This document shows, in pieces, positions 53,563 through 62,847 of a DNA stretch of 64,000 bases. Made by a program: the position numbers and the translations under genes. The notes under the pieces were generated by a model. That model saw nothing but the letters and a program-made list of their open reading frames with translations, was not told where the DNA came from and searched no databases. The stretch is from NCBI RefSeq assembly GCF_037976825.1, contig NZ_CP150269.1:6568501-6632500 (forward strand). The letters run 5' to 3'. The stretch comes from Paenibacillus sp. FSL K6-1330. GTDB lineage: Bacteria > Bacillota > Bacilli > Paenibacillales > Paenibacillaceae. Every line of letters starts with the position of its first letter. Position 1 is the first letter of the stretch.

Positions 53563-54821
53563 TAGTCTTCCCTCCCCTGAATATACTTCAGCTTGTACAG
53601 AAGCCAGATGAACGGCTCATCGACCCGAATCGGGCTGACAACGCTTTGCAGCTTCTGATCGACAGGGTTGCTGCCTAGAGCCGACACGGCAAAATACGCT
53701 GTATTGGAAAAGTATACATCCATCGTTCCCTTGAACGGACGGTCGACCTTCTCGATAAAACGGCGGATCTCGCCGTCAATATTTTCAAATTCGGTCAAAT
53801 TCATAAACTTGCGGTGCACCACATTGTTAAAGATGTTGCTGTTCAGCTTCACGTATTCGCCATCCTCATCCTTAAGCGCATGAAGCATGTCGCTCTTGGT
53901 TAAGACGACGGCTGTCGGAATATCCGTCTTGCCCTTGTCCTCATAAGCGATGAAATCGCCGAACATCGTCAGCACGACATCCCGCGGCTCATCATACTGG
54001 GACACCCATTCACCGGGCTGGTCACCGAATTTCAGGCGAATTTTCTCCCGAATGGAGCGGATTTGGAGCGGATCCACCATAAACAGAATACCCGCGGAAT
54101 TCTTGATATGCTGTCCGTGAAGTCCCAAGTAATCCTCGTCCACCATGCCCTCACCCGCTACGTCAAAAAATACGAGGGTTAACGGCGGCTTGGACTCATC
54201 CTTGAACACGAATTGGAAAATGAAAGGCTCCTGCATCTTCTCCTTCTGCGTGGATGCCAGCAAATCTCCGCGCTCAAATAACGGCTCCTCATAGCCCGTA
54301 CGGAACTTACGGCTGATCTCGGCATTCAGCGGCATGCAAGCTGCATCGAAATGATCCGCCGTCGTATGCTGCAGCGTATGAATTAGCGAAGTCATATAGA
54401 CCGACTTGCCCACTTGCGAAGCACCGATAATCGAGATAATGTTGCTCGGCACCTTTCCTGCGGTCACCGGAAGCTCATTATGGCATTTCGGGCATAACCG
54501 TCTGCGCGTAACGACACCGTAACGGTCATTCAATCCAACCAGCACGTGATCGGAATAAATGTGATGCTCCTCCGGTATGTCGCTCGGCCGGATAATCGCT
54601 TCAATATCATAAACGGAATCCAGCCCAAAGCGTTCCCGGTACCGATTCAGCTCATCATCTTCCCCAAGCGCATAGTCCTCGTCATCCTCTCGATCGTGCG
54701 CAGCCCGGAAGACAACCTCCTTCGGAGCAAACTTACTGAAACAATAAGGGCACACAATATCATAGAACAGCGGCTTTGGCTCCGGCTCCGGTTTTTTCTT
54801 GAATATATCAAAAATGCCCAT
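53562..54821 (-). CDS. Zinc-ribbon GTPase of a conflict-type cluster
   Basis: A 419-residue P-loop GTPase. The N-terminus has split zinc-ribbon pairs CPYC (near residue 24) and CPKC (near 110), separated by an acidic insertion. The G domain follows: Walker A GASQVGKS near residue 133, FFDVAGEGMVDED in place of the DxxG switch, and VVLTKSD as the specificity motif. It resembles the DO-GTPase families proposed to work with GAP1 proteins. A GGGAGG site precedes the ATG. It is probably a molecular switch that regulates the GAP1-like protein or the tubulin-like partners; no activity is proven. Confidence 0.75.
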   Translation of the reverse strand: MGIFDIFKKKPEPEPKPLFYDIVCPYCFSKFAPKEVVFRAAHDREDDEDYALGEDDELNRYRERFGLDSVYDIEAIIRPSDIPEEHHIYSDHVLVGLNDRYGVVTRRRLCPKCHNELPVTAGKVPSNIISIIGASQVGKSVYMTSLIHTLQHTTADHFDAACMPLNAEISRKFRTGYEEPLFERGDLLASTQKEKMQEPFIFQFVFKDESKPPLTLVFFDVAGEGMVDEDYLGLHGQHIKNSAGILFMVDPLQIRSIREKIRLKFGDQPGEWVSQYDEPRDVVLTMFGDFIAYEDKGKTDIPTAVVLTKSDMLHALKDEDGEYVKLNSNIFNNVVHRKFMNLTEFENIDGEIRRFIEKVDRPFKGTMDVYFSNTAYFAVSALGSNPVDQKLQSVVSPIRVDEPFIWLLYKLKYIQGRED

Positions 54822-54893
54822 CCTTTGTACCTCCCTCTGAACCCTATGAATTACACACTGATGCGTTCATCGTGGTTACAGTGTGTTCTCTCT

Positions 54894-55535
54894 CTATCTA
54901 TAAACGAGCTCATACCGTTGTCCATACTTCTTACCATCCGTAAAAAACAGGCGAATATAATCGTTCTTGCCTACCTCAATCGCAGGCAATTCGTTGCGTC
55001 CCGCTGCAAAATCCGTAACGAAAGGGTACAAGATGCCGTCTTCCTTGTTTACCGGATAAGCCCCCTGCTTCTTTACGTAGCATAAAACGTCCTTGGGTAC
55101 CGGCACTTCCGCCGTCACCTGAATTTCAATCGTCTTATAAGGCTGCAGCCAGCGGCTCTTTTCACGAATGGAATATACCAGCATAGCTTTGCCGGTGCTG
55201 AACTGAATGCTGTTCGCTTCATCCGGCTGCCTGATTAAGGCCATCTCTCCATCTTCGGAAGACATGGCGTATACCGTATACGTGATCTGGCCAATTCCGT
55301 CCACCCGGTCCCGATACCCATTGTTCGCCTTGTACTCGTCTCGGGTATACAGGCGCAGGCTGCCAGGCTCTATAGCTCCAGCGGGCGGACCGAATCCATC
55401 ATCCATCGCGCGGTGAATATATACCGCCTGAAGACCTGGCGGCCAGCTCCATCGGAGCGTACAGTAGCCCTCGTCTAATTGATAGCTTAATCCCTGAATG
55501 ACCCATTCTCCGGGCTCCGCATTTTTAAATCGCAT
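54894..55535 (-). CDS. Hypothetical beta-sandwich protein of the GTPase cluster
   Basis: I do not recognise a named family. The 213-residue protein has no signal or membrane segment. Alternating strands with CTLRWSWPPGLQAVYIHRA and GQITYTVYAM recall a fibronectin-type-III-like fold in the N-terminal half; the C-terminal half (KTIEIQVTAEVPVPKDVLCYVKKQGAYP..IRLFFTDGKKYGQRYELVY) looks like a second beta domain. AGGGGGC precedes the ATG. It sits 17 bases after the VWA gene and 72 bases before the GTPase gene, and may act as an adaptor. Confidence 0.6.
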   Translation of the reverse strand: MRFKNAEPGEWVIQGLSYQLDEGYCTLRWSWPPGLQAVYIHRAMDDGFGPPAGAIEPGSLRLYTRDEYKANNGYRDRVDGIGQITYTVYAMSSEDGEMALIRQPDEANSIQFSTGKAMLVYSIREKSRWLQPYKTIEIQVTAEVPVPKDVLCYVKKQGAYPVNKEDGILYPFVTDFAAGRNELPAIEVGKNDYIRLFFTDGKKYGQRYELVYR

Positions 55536-55552
55536 ATCGAACGCCCCCTGCT

Positions 55553-56818
55553 TTAAAATCCTCGGCTTGTTGAATCATTCGGCCGATGCCCTCGTCCCGT
55601 TCGGCCTGGCCGCTGCTCGTTACGAATGATCTTGCTGTTCTCCTTAACCGGAATCACCAACGTGAACAAGGCGATGATCCCTGCGAGGATGAAGCAGGCC
55701 AGCAGACGAACGAAGGCATCCCTGACCTCTCCCCCGGATAGGCCATATTCCAGAACAACGCCTGCGAGCACGCCGGATACCGCGCCGCCGATGCTGAAGC
55801 TACGCGCGAGATGACGGTTATCAAACACAATGCCGAGGGCCAGGCCCGTGGCAGCGCCAATGAGCAGCATCGCAACGACTCTTACAATCTGATAATAAAC
55901 GCTATCTTCCATCGCGCCTGTACGTTTCGTCAACAGGGAACGATCCCCGACGTCGTCATAGATTTTCTGGAAGATAAAAGACAAATCTGCCGCATTCTGC
56001 ACGTCGTAATATTGCCCGCCCGTTTCGGCCGCTATCGTCTGAAGCAGCTGGGCGCCATCCTTGTAGACAAGGCTGAGGCCAATCGTATTCACCGCGATTT
56101 GCTGCTGTTTGTAGTCAGCAAGCACACGCGCATGATCGGTTTCGCTAAAGCCGTCCGACAGCATAATGACCATGGCGCTTCGGCGGGCATCATGGCTCTC
56201 TTGGATATGCGTCATGGTATCCTCCAGCGCGAGACTAATGTCCGTGCCGCCATCATTCGTTTCCAAACTGTCAATCTCAGCGATGATCTCATCCTTGGCT
56301 TCCTGGTTCTTCACACGCGTAAAAGGCTGCAGCAACGTTGTCGCATGATCAAACAGCATCACCGATACACGGTTATCCTCATCCATGCGGTTAATCAGAT
56401 TTTTGGCCGCCGTATATCGGTCCTGATTCGGGTCCGTGTCTTTCATGCTGCCCGAATTGTCAATGACCAACACGATATCCTTCACCGGCTTGGCGCTGCC
56501 CGGGTTCAACTGGTACACCCACTCAAACAGCATGCCAAGCAAGAACAGTGCCACCAACGTGGATGGAATCAGCAGCTTCCATGATGTGCCTGTGTATCGC
56601 TGTCTCCATGAGCTCCCGTTCAAATGAGGGGAGATCAGTTCTGCGATTAAGCAGGCCAATCCGATGCACAAGGCCAAAATTCCGAAATAGATCCCTGTAA
56701 CTACGATGACGGGAAGCCCTGTCCCCCATTGGCGGAGCAAAAATTCCCCAATGGTAAATCCGATTCCCCCACCGACTAGACTAAACAGCAGCAGGAGAGG
56801 GTTTATTTTTCGTTGCAC
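55553..56818 (-). CDS. VWA-domain membrane protein
   Basis: A 421-residue protein with three N-terminal helices, a von Willebrand factor A domain (about residues 110-290) and two or three C-terminal helices. The metal-ion-dependent adhesion site is intact: DNSGSM near residue 119, the Thr of NDGGTDIS and the Asp of IMLSDGFSETD. VWA domains of this kind bind partner proteins through a metal. The GTG start at 56818 has AGAGAGTAGG upstream. It ends 17 bases before the beta-sandwich gene. It would sit in the membrane with the VWA domain on one face. Confidence 0.8.
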   Translation of the reverse strand: MQRKINPLLLLFSLVGGGIGFTIGEFLLRQWGTGLPVIVVTGIYFGILALCIGLACLIAELISPHLNGSSWRQRYTGTSWKLLIPSTLVALFLLGMLFEWVYQLNPGSAKPVKDIVLVIDNSGSMKDTDPNQDRYTAAKNLINRMDEDNRVSVMLFDHATTLLQPFTRVKNQEAKDEIIAEIDSLETNDGGTDISLALEDTMTHIQESHDARRSAMVIMLSDGFSETDHARVLADYKQQQIAVNTIGLSLVYKDGAQLLQTIAAETGGQYYDVQNAADLSFIFQKIYDDVGDRSLLTKRTGAMEDSVYYQIVRVVAMLLIGAATGLALGIVFDNRHLARSFSIGGAVSGVLAGVVLEYGLSGGEVRDAFVRLLACFILAGIIALFTLVIPVKENSKIIRNEQRPGRTGRGHRPNDSTSRGF

Positions 56819-56855
56819 AATACACGCCTACTCTCTGTATCAGAATTTAAGAACG

Positions 56856-59240
56856 CTAGCGCAGCTCAGGAAGTTGCGCCGGTTCCATTCCATGAAATTC
56901 ATAACCGTTTGCCGTATAGGTCTCGTAGTAGGTTCTGCCATTCCGGTAGTACATCAGATCCTCCAAATGGAAACCTCCCATCAGGTTCAGCTTCTCGACT
57001 CCGCTGGAGCGCTTCTCGTGCACGATGCCAAGCTTGTACACCCGTAAAGCTTCATCGGCATGGATCGCATAGCGGACAAATTCGCTGTCGGCATCGCCGA
57101 AGAAATATTTCTCCTCATATCGATGCTCCTGCGTATAGTCAAGCAGCCTGACTAACGTAACGGAGTTCTCCTCCAGCATCCGGTAAAGCACCTTAAACAG
57201 ATCTTCCTTGGCAAGCACCTGCTTATTATTGTAGTCGATGGTTACGTTCGCTCGCCGCAGCAATTCTTCCTCGAAGGTCTGCACGAACGGCTCTGCCGTC
57301 AATAAATCCCTCAGACAGACCCGGATCATGCTCGACAGGATTGGTTCCGTTCCTTCATGCGTAACGATGGAGAGATTGCCGACATACCGTTCTTCAAAGA
57401 ATACTCCCTGGCCGCGCTTACTCTCCAATTCCAGCATCAGCTCTTCTGTCACAAGACCATAATACTCCATCAGGTTCTGGCCGATATAATCGTCTGCGGT
57501 ACGGATGCTCAACTGGGCTGCTTCCAACAATTCCGTTTCAAGCTGGTCCAGCATGTTCGCCTGCTGCTTGTAATGACGGTGAATCCGTTCGAGCTCCACC
57601 TCATAGAGCCTGTACAGCGCAAGCTCCGTTTCCAGTAATAAAAGCTCATACTTGCGTCGATAAACCTCGCCCACGAAATATCGAATGAAATGGCGCACAT
57701 TCTGTTTATCCCTAAAAGGAAGCTTCTTGAACGGCTGACTTTCCACGCTTTCCTCATAATAGCGGTTCAGTCCGTCCTGCTCGGTCTTCAGGAGTCTGCC
57801 GAGATCCCGGATTCGAGAGCGGACCGCTTCAAGCAGTATCCCCTCTCCCGCCTTGTCACTCGTCCACTCCACGATTTGATAACAACCGATTTGCGGATGA
57901 TCCGCCAAAGTGCGACGAAGCGCACTATGAAGCTCTTCAGCGGTGCTCATATCGCTAAGTCTCTTTTGGACCTCCAGCTCGTAATTGCTATGAAAAAATT
58001 GCCTGCAGCCATCCCCGAACAATGCCTCTTCAGCTTCACGAATGTTCATCCGCTTCAGCCCGGCATAACTGACGGGGTGTGACATCATTCCCTTTAGCCC
58101 ATCCAGATGCTCTGCGTCCGGCAGCATCCGGTCCGCTCTTGCCGCTACGGCCTCCGCATCGAGACCAAAGTAGTTCAGGCATTCATGAGCCTCCGGTTCC
58201 GTCCCACTCTTCATGCGAAGCAGCAGTCCGCGGCACAGATGATAGAGGACCGTTAGCGCAATCGGCTCATTGGGCCTCTTCACCCGGGCAAAGCCAGCGG
58301 AGACAAAGCCTTGGCGGCCGGATTCCGTCATGATATTGCTTTTGAAAGACGTATTGTTGTAAATGCCCCGGATTCCGTCATAGGTTGCATCCTTCTGCTT
58401 CCGGTTCTTAAGCAAACCCAGATGGCAGATGATATCATAGATATCCTGCATCCCGGCGTAACCTGATATGCCGCGTTCATTCTTATCGGACAGCACATAG
58501 ACGAGATCAAACAACGGCGAGGCCGGGTGAACGACCGGAATCGTCAGCCCATCCTCCGTGACCTGCAGCGGTGCGGAGAAGCTGTATTCCCGGCTCTGCA
58601 TCAGCTCCAGCTCCCGCAAGAAGGCAACACCCACGGAGCTCGCATAGCCATAAGATTCAATCTGCTCCCTTTCATTAATGAGCGCATACAAATCCATTTG
58701 CACAGACTTGAATGACTGCTGGAAAATCGATTCGGCCAGTAATGAAATTTCCGGTATAAACACATTAAACGGGTCGTCGACCCGTGTAATGACAGACAGA
58801 TGAATCCGGTCAAAGGATGAATAGCTGCGTCCATAGTCTGCGATGTGGTGGCTCAGCTTCCGAATCGCTTTATTCAACCCGGCCAGGTGATGCGGGTCCC
58901 GATAGAATCCCTGGTATAGTTCCTTGCGTACGGACTTGGATGCGCCGTCTGACTCCGGTAAATGAAGATGATAACGGTGAAGGCGACCGGAGGATTCGGA
59001 GCCTTTCGGCTCCCCCCCTCCATCCTGGTCCGTTCCCACATGCAAATAGATGACACTTGCGCTGTTGTCCCATTTGCGATCATGTATCTCCATAATCGGT
59101 TCGATTGCGGACGCCGTCTTATCACCGATGAACAAGTATACCTCCGGGTAGTGGATGCTGCTCTGATCATCCTCCATCAAGGTAAGCTGCTCTTCCGATT
59201 TGGCATAGCCGGCAGCATACTGGCGAAGAATCTCCCTCAT
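56856..59240 (-). CDS. Divergent tubulin-like protein without a GTP loop (putative)
   Basis: A 794-residue cytoplasmic protein not assigned to a named family. It appears paralogous to the tubulin-like protein encoded just upstream. YLFIGDKTASAIEP (near residue 31) corresponds to IIGLGGTGIDALL; IHLSVITRVDDPFNVFIPEIS sits where the partner has FLLTGLSGGTGSG; and VAFLRELELM plus PLFDLVYVLSDKNERG parallel AALKELDYWM plus PPFNLCHLISATNTEG. The GTP-binding glycine loop is thus replaced. The C-terminal 350 residues are strongly helical and charged. Its ATG lies three bases after the partner's stop and lacks a good binding site, pointing to translational coupling and a paired complex. Confidence 0.55.
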   Translation of the reverse strand: MREILRQYAAGYAKSEEQLTLMEDDQSSIHYPEVYLFIGDKTASAIEPIMEIHDRKWDNSASVIYLHVGTDQDGGGEPKGSESSGRLHRYHLHLPESDGASKSVRKELYQGFYRDPHHLAGLNKAIRKLSHHIADYGRSYSSFDRIHLSVITRVDDPFNVFIPEISLLAESIFQQSFKSVQMDLYALINEREQIESYGYASSVGVAFLRELELMQSREYSFSAPLQVTEDGLTIPVVHPASPLFDLVYVLSDKNERGISGYAGMQDIYDIICHLGLLKNRKQKDATYDGIRGIYNNTSFKSNIMTESGRQGFVSAGFARVKRPNEPIALTVLYHLCRGLLLRMKSGTEPEAHECLNYFGLDAEAVAARADRMLPDAEHLDGLKGMMSHPVSYAGLKRMNIREAEEALFGDGCRQFFHSNYELEVQKRLSDMSTAEELHSALRRTLADHPQIGCYQIVEWTSDKAGEGILLEAVRSRIRDLGRLLKTEQDGLNRYYEESVESQPFKKLPFRDKQNVRHFIRYFVGEVYRRKYELLLLETELALYRLYEVELERIHRHYKQQANMLDQLETELLEAAQLSIRTADDYIGQNLMEYYGLVTEELMLELESKRGQGVFFEERYVGNLSIVTHEGTEPILSSMIRVCLRDLLTAEPFVQTFEEELLRRANVTIDYNNKQVLAKEDLFKVLYRMLEENSVTLVRLLDYTQEHRYEEKYFFGDADSEFVRYAIHADEALRVYKLGIVHEKRSSGVEKLNLMGGFHLEDLMYYRNGRTYYETYTANGYEFHGMEPAQLPELR

Positions 59241-59243
59241 CGT

Positions 59244-62200
59244 CTATTTCAACCTTCTTCGGATGTCATTTAATTTCGAAGAAACCTGTCTGTAGAACTG
59301 ATAACGCTCTTCGCCGTCCGCAAGCTCCACCTTCTCGTATTCAAGCCGGTCGCGCGTTTCCAGGAACCGCTCAGCCAATTCTTCCAGCTTGGTAAGCAGC
59401 GGCGTAATGTCCTCGGAAGCGGTCAGCTCCTGATCGCGGCGGGAGGATTTGCGCAGCAGCGTGCTCCGGCTTTTCTCGTCCAGCTGACGGAAGTGCTTGT
59501 AGACTTCATACTCCACGTCATTCACGCTTTTCAGCAGATTGGCAAACGGCTCCCAAGAGTCCTCTTCCGGATCGCGATCATAAACGAAGAGCGCCCCCTT
59601 CTTCGTGATGGTTCCGGTATACAACGCCTCAATAAATTGATCAAGCCATTTCTCCTCATTCTGATTATCGCTGATCAGGAGCTCGAACTCCGTGACTTTG
59701 GCCGCGATGGCGGCATATTTCTTCAGCTCTTCCCGCACGCTGCGGATCATTTCAGGCGAACGAATCAGATTTTCCTTGGCCATCTCCTCGTTGATGCTGT
59801 TGAAAATATCCTTGGAGCCCGCCGGCTCCAGCCCCTCGTTCAGTAGACGCTTCAGCTCGGTCCATGCCCGCTTGACTTCGCCAAGGTTAGGCTTGGGACT
59901 ATCCAGCTGCAAGTCATAAGCACGAAGCAGCTCGTTCAGATCAAATGGCTTCGTAAACACGACCGCATAGCGGCTGCTCGTGTTCTGGTCAACATCCTTC
60001 TGGATGACGATCTTAAACTCAAGCGCCTGGTTAAATTCAGCACGTACCCGGGCGTTATAATCCTGAACCCGCGGATTGACGTAGGTATCCCCCCAGGATT
60101 TCTCGGGAATCGGCGATGGCAGGTACGTCCAATTGTTACGATCCGTCTGCACTAAGTGACGTCCAACGCCTTCCTTGTCCATGATCGTGCGTTCGTAGCT
60201 CTCCTCATAAACCTTAAGCGGCGTATAAACGAACAACGGCACGCCGTTCTTTGTATTCAGCCAGAAGATCCGGTTCTTCACTTCGCTCTCCTTCACGGTG
60301 AAGTGAGACTTCCCGACCGAATTATTCTGATAATTGCGAATCCCTTTCAGAATGCTTGGTGCCTGTACAGGCACGGACACAAAGCCCCACGAAGGGAAGT
60401 ACAAATTGCCTGCGCTGTTGCTCAGATGGAAGACCGGCACGGCTTCATCGTCCAGCTTGCTGGCGATGTTGCGCTCGACAAATTTTTCGATGGAATCCTC
60501 CTGCCCGAATTTCATGACGAGGAAATCTTCCATCGAGCGGGTAATCAAATCGCCGAATTTATCGGTAAGAAACTCCGAAATGGATCGGACGATATCGATC
60601 TCCTGCTCACGCGTCCAACGATTGGCATGGCTCAGCAGCTCCTGCGCGAAATCGCGGATGAGATCGTCCACATCCTTCTGATCCATGATTTTGTTGATGA
60701 CGTCGGAAATATCGGGCACGCTGACCAGGTTCCAGTAATACGTCTTATTCCCTTTATGATCCTGCTGTTCTTCCCCGTTCACGAGAATGTCGCCGTTCTT
60801 GGCGAAGATCGAATTCAGGGCATTCAGAATTTCCGTATATACGCTGTAAATCCGGTTGTTCTCCTGGTTCAGCAGATCGTATAAATCCTCATAGAACTCA
60901 ATCATCTGCTCGGTGCGTTCCACATCCGCTTCCAGCCAATATTCGTTGATTTTGGCTTCGATATAGATGTTTTTCTTCTTGTCCTTCGAGACAAAAGCGC
61001 TCTTCGCATCACCCAGACGATCGATCGCCTGTTCTCTGGCCGACTCGATGTCACGAGGAATGCGGGTCAGATTCTCGCGCAGCGCTTCGATGTAGGACAG
61101 AAGCATTTTCAGCAGGCTGAAGCCCTTCTCCGTATAGATCAACCGGGACACATAGAACGGTCCTTGCTGTGGATGCAGGAACATGCGGCGGATTTGATCG
61201 CTGAACTGAGCCACGATCTCGCCCGGCAGCTGCTTCTTCGCTTTGATATACTCCTCGCGGGCTCTCGCCAGGAAATTCTGCTCCAGCTCCGTGTCCATAT
61301 TGATAACCTGGTTCTTCACGACGTTCGCATAGCTGAGCCGTTCGCTATTCTGGTATCCGGGTAGCGGCTCCGGTACGCGAGACTCGAAGTTCTTCGTCAT
61401 CGAGTCCAGGTCGATGCCGAGCTTGCTTGCGAATTTCTCGACGTCCTCCTGGCTTGGCGCCTTCTCAAACATGGTTTGCATTTTGCCGAAAACGCGGTAC
61501 GCCAGATATGTGGTCATCTCTTCAATGGGTAGAACAGCTGAAGATGCGCCGATGATGTTGTAGTCGTAATTGGCAGGATACGCCTTGTTCATCTGCGCGA
61601 TATTGGTACGGATGTTGCTGATATAGTCATGGATCGCAAACTCTTCGCCGGACTGTTTTTCCTCGCTCGCCATGAAGTTCGTGATATTCTCAGCGGTGAC
61701 ATTCATGCAGTAATCATAGGCGTTCTCCAGCAGTTTGCCTTCCGTATTCGTAGCGGAAATCAGATGACAGAGATTAAACGGAGGCAGCGGAGAGTTCACG
61801 GTCAGAATGTTGCCGTACTGCTGCTTGAACCGCTCGCCTCTGGCATCCACGTTCATCCAGTAGTCGAGCTCTTTGAGCGCGGCGTAACCGTTCTTCTTGA
61901 TGTATTCGCGCGTATGTTCGCTCAAGCTTTTGTTCGCCAGATTGATATCCGGCGTAAACAGATAGCCAAGCGTGTTCACGCGGTCGATCCCGGCAGAGCC
62001 GTGGTCGCGTTCAATAATGCCGCGAACGATATAGGCAATGTCCAAGAAGCAGCCGCTGCCTGTACCGCCCGACAGCCCCGTCAGCAGGAAGACCATCAGC
62101 TTTTTGTTCGTGCCGACCGACAGCGTTTTGATCTTCTTGTCGATCGCCTGCACCACTTGCGTAATTTTCGTAAACAATAGCAGGCGGCCCGCTTGGCGCA

Positions 62201-62633
62201 CACCCGCTGCTCCGTTCATGCCATCGGTAATACTCAGCTCGGGCGACAGCCAATCTGTAATGTACGGCTCCAAGATGCTGCGGTTCTGGAGAAGCCCTCC
62301 GATCTCGGCATTGGAGAGAAGCACGAATTCATTGATCGGATCAAGCCCGATGCCTTTATAACGTTTATTCTTATCCTGCTCGTTGGTCTCAAACGCCAGA
62401 AACTCCACATTATCCGGCTTGTCCATTCTCTTCTTGGACAACGGATCCTCTGGCAGCTTGAAACGGCGGTTAATCTGATATTTCAAGCGCAGCAGCGCAT
62501 CGATTCCCGTCCCTCCAAGTCCGATAATAAGGATCGGATTGTCGATCGTATCCACCCGTATTTTCTCGCTGACAATCCCGCCTCCGAGTGAAACGTCAAG
62601 CTGTTGTATATGTTCTCTAACTACCGGTTTCAT
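59244..62633 (-). CDS. Tubulin/FtsZ-like GTPase domain protein
   Basis: A 1129-residue protein with an N-terminal tubulin-like nucleotide-binding domain: ILIIGLGGTGIDALLRLKYQ near residue 33 and the tubulin/FtsZ signature GLSGGTGSG near residue 188, followed by KELDYWMNVDARG and PPFNLCHLISATNTEG. This matches the Pfam tubulin-like group rather than FtsZ or TubZ. The remaining 750 residues are helical, with coiled-coil character near 500-640 and near the C-terminus. AGGAGGGG precedes the ATG. It may polymerise or act as a GTP-dependent scaffold; nothing here shows which. Confidence 0.8.
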   Translation of the reverse strand: MKPVVREHIQQLDVSLGGGIVSEKIRVDTIDNPILIIGLGGTGIDALLRLKYQINRRFKLPEDPLSKKRMDKPDNVEFLAFETNEQDKNKRYKGIGLDPINEFVLLSNAEIGGLLQNRSILEPYITDWLSPELSITDGMNGAAGVRQAGRLLLFTKITQVVQAIDKKIKTLSVGTNKKLMVFLLTGLSGGTGSGCFLDIAYIVRGIIERDHGSAGIDRVNTLGYLFTPDINLANKSLSEHTREYIKKNGYAALKELDYWMNVDARGERFKQQYGNILTVNSPLPPFNLCHLISATNTEGKLLENAYDYCMNVTAENITNFMASEEKQSGEEFAIHDYISNIRTNIAQMNKAYPANYDYNIIGASSAVLPIEEMTTYLAYRVFGKMQTMFEKAPSQEDVEKFASKLGIDLDSMTKNFESRVPEPLPGYQNSERLSYANVVKNQVINMDTELEQNFLARAREEYIKAKKQLPGEIVAQFSDQIRRMFLHPQQGPFYVSRLIYTEKGFSLLKMLLSYIEALRENLTRIPRDIESAREQAIDRLGDAKSAFVSKDKKKNIYIEAKINEYWLEADVERTEQMIEFYEDLYDLLNQENNRIYSVYTEILNALNSIFAKNGDILVNGEEQQDHKGNKTYYWNLVSVPDISDVINKIMDQKDVDDLIRDFAQELLSHANRWTREQEIDIVRSISEFLTDKFGDLITRSMEDFLVMKFGQEDSIEKFVERNIASKLDDEAVPVFHLSNSAGNLYFPSWGFVSVPVQAPSILKGIRNYQNNSVGKSHFTVKESEVKNRIFWLNTKNGVPLFVYTPLKVYEESYERTIMDKEGVGRHLVQTDRNNWTYLPSPIPEKSWGDTYVNPRVQDYNARVRAEFNQALEFKIVIQKDVDQNTSSRYAVVFTKPFDLNELLRAYDLQLDSPKPNLGEVKRAWTELKRLLNEGLEPAGSKDIFNSINEEMAKENLIRSPEMIRSVREELKKYAAIAAKVTEFELLISDNQNEEKWLDQFIEALYTGTITKKGALFVYDRDPEEDSWEPFANLLKSVNDVEYEVYKHFRQLDEKSRSTLLRKSSRRDQELTASEDITPLLTKLEELAERFLETRDRLEYEKVELADGEERYQFYRQVSSKLNDIRRRLK

Positions 62634-62655
62634 AAATTCCCCTCCTGATAGGTCA

Positions 62656-62845
62656 TGGCTTTAAGAGGTTGTTCAAAAAGTCCGCTTTTGATAAGAAAAC
62701 CAATCGAGGTCAATTCAAGGACGAGCGACCGCGATTTAAAGGTAGGTTTTCTTGCGATACAGAATTTCATCAGCGTAGCAAGATAACTTATAAATTCTAT
62801 ATCCAACACGAAGTGAATCAGGAAGCAGCCCTTTTTGAACACGCA
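62656..62845. repeat. Intergenic spacer with dispersed-repeat character
   Basis: The 214-base gap in the cluster has TTGTTCAAAAAGTCC near 62672 and an inverted copy-like AAAAAGGGC..TTCAAAAAGG partner near 62830 (GTTCAAAAAG occurs on both strands at the two ends). The centre contains TCGCAAGAAAA with AAAT..CGGTC also seen at 2.6 kb. It is probably a small non-coding repeat inserted between two operon genes. Confidence 0.4.
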
Positions 62846-62847
62846 CT

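Noticed and set aside
62630..62842. 70-codon minus-strand frame between the VWA and tubulin-like genes
   Set aside because: It lies in repeat-like intergenic sequence and would overlap the tubulin-like gene's ribosome binding site and start.
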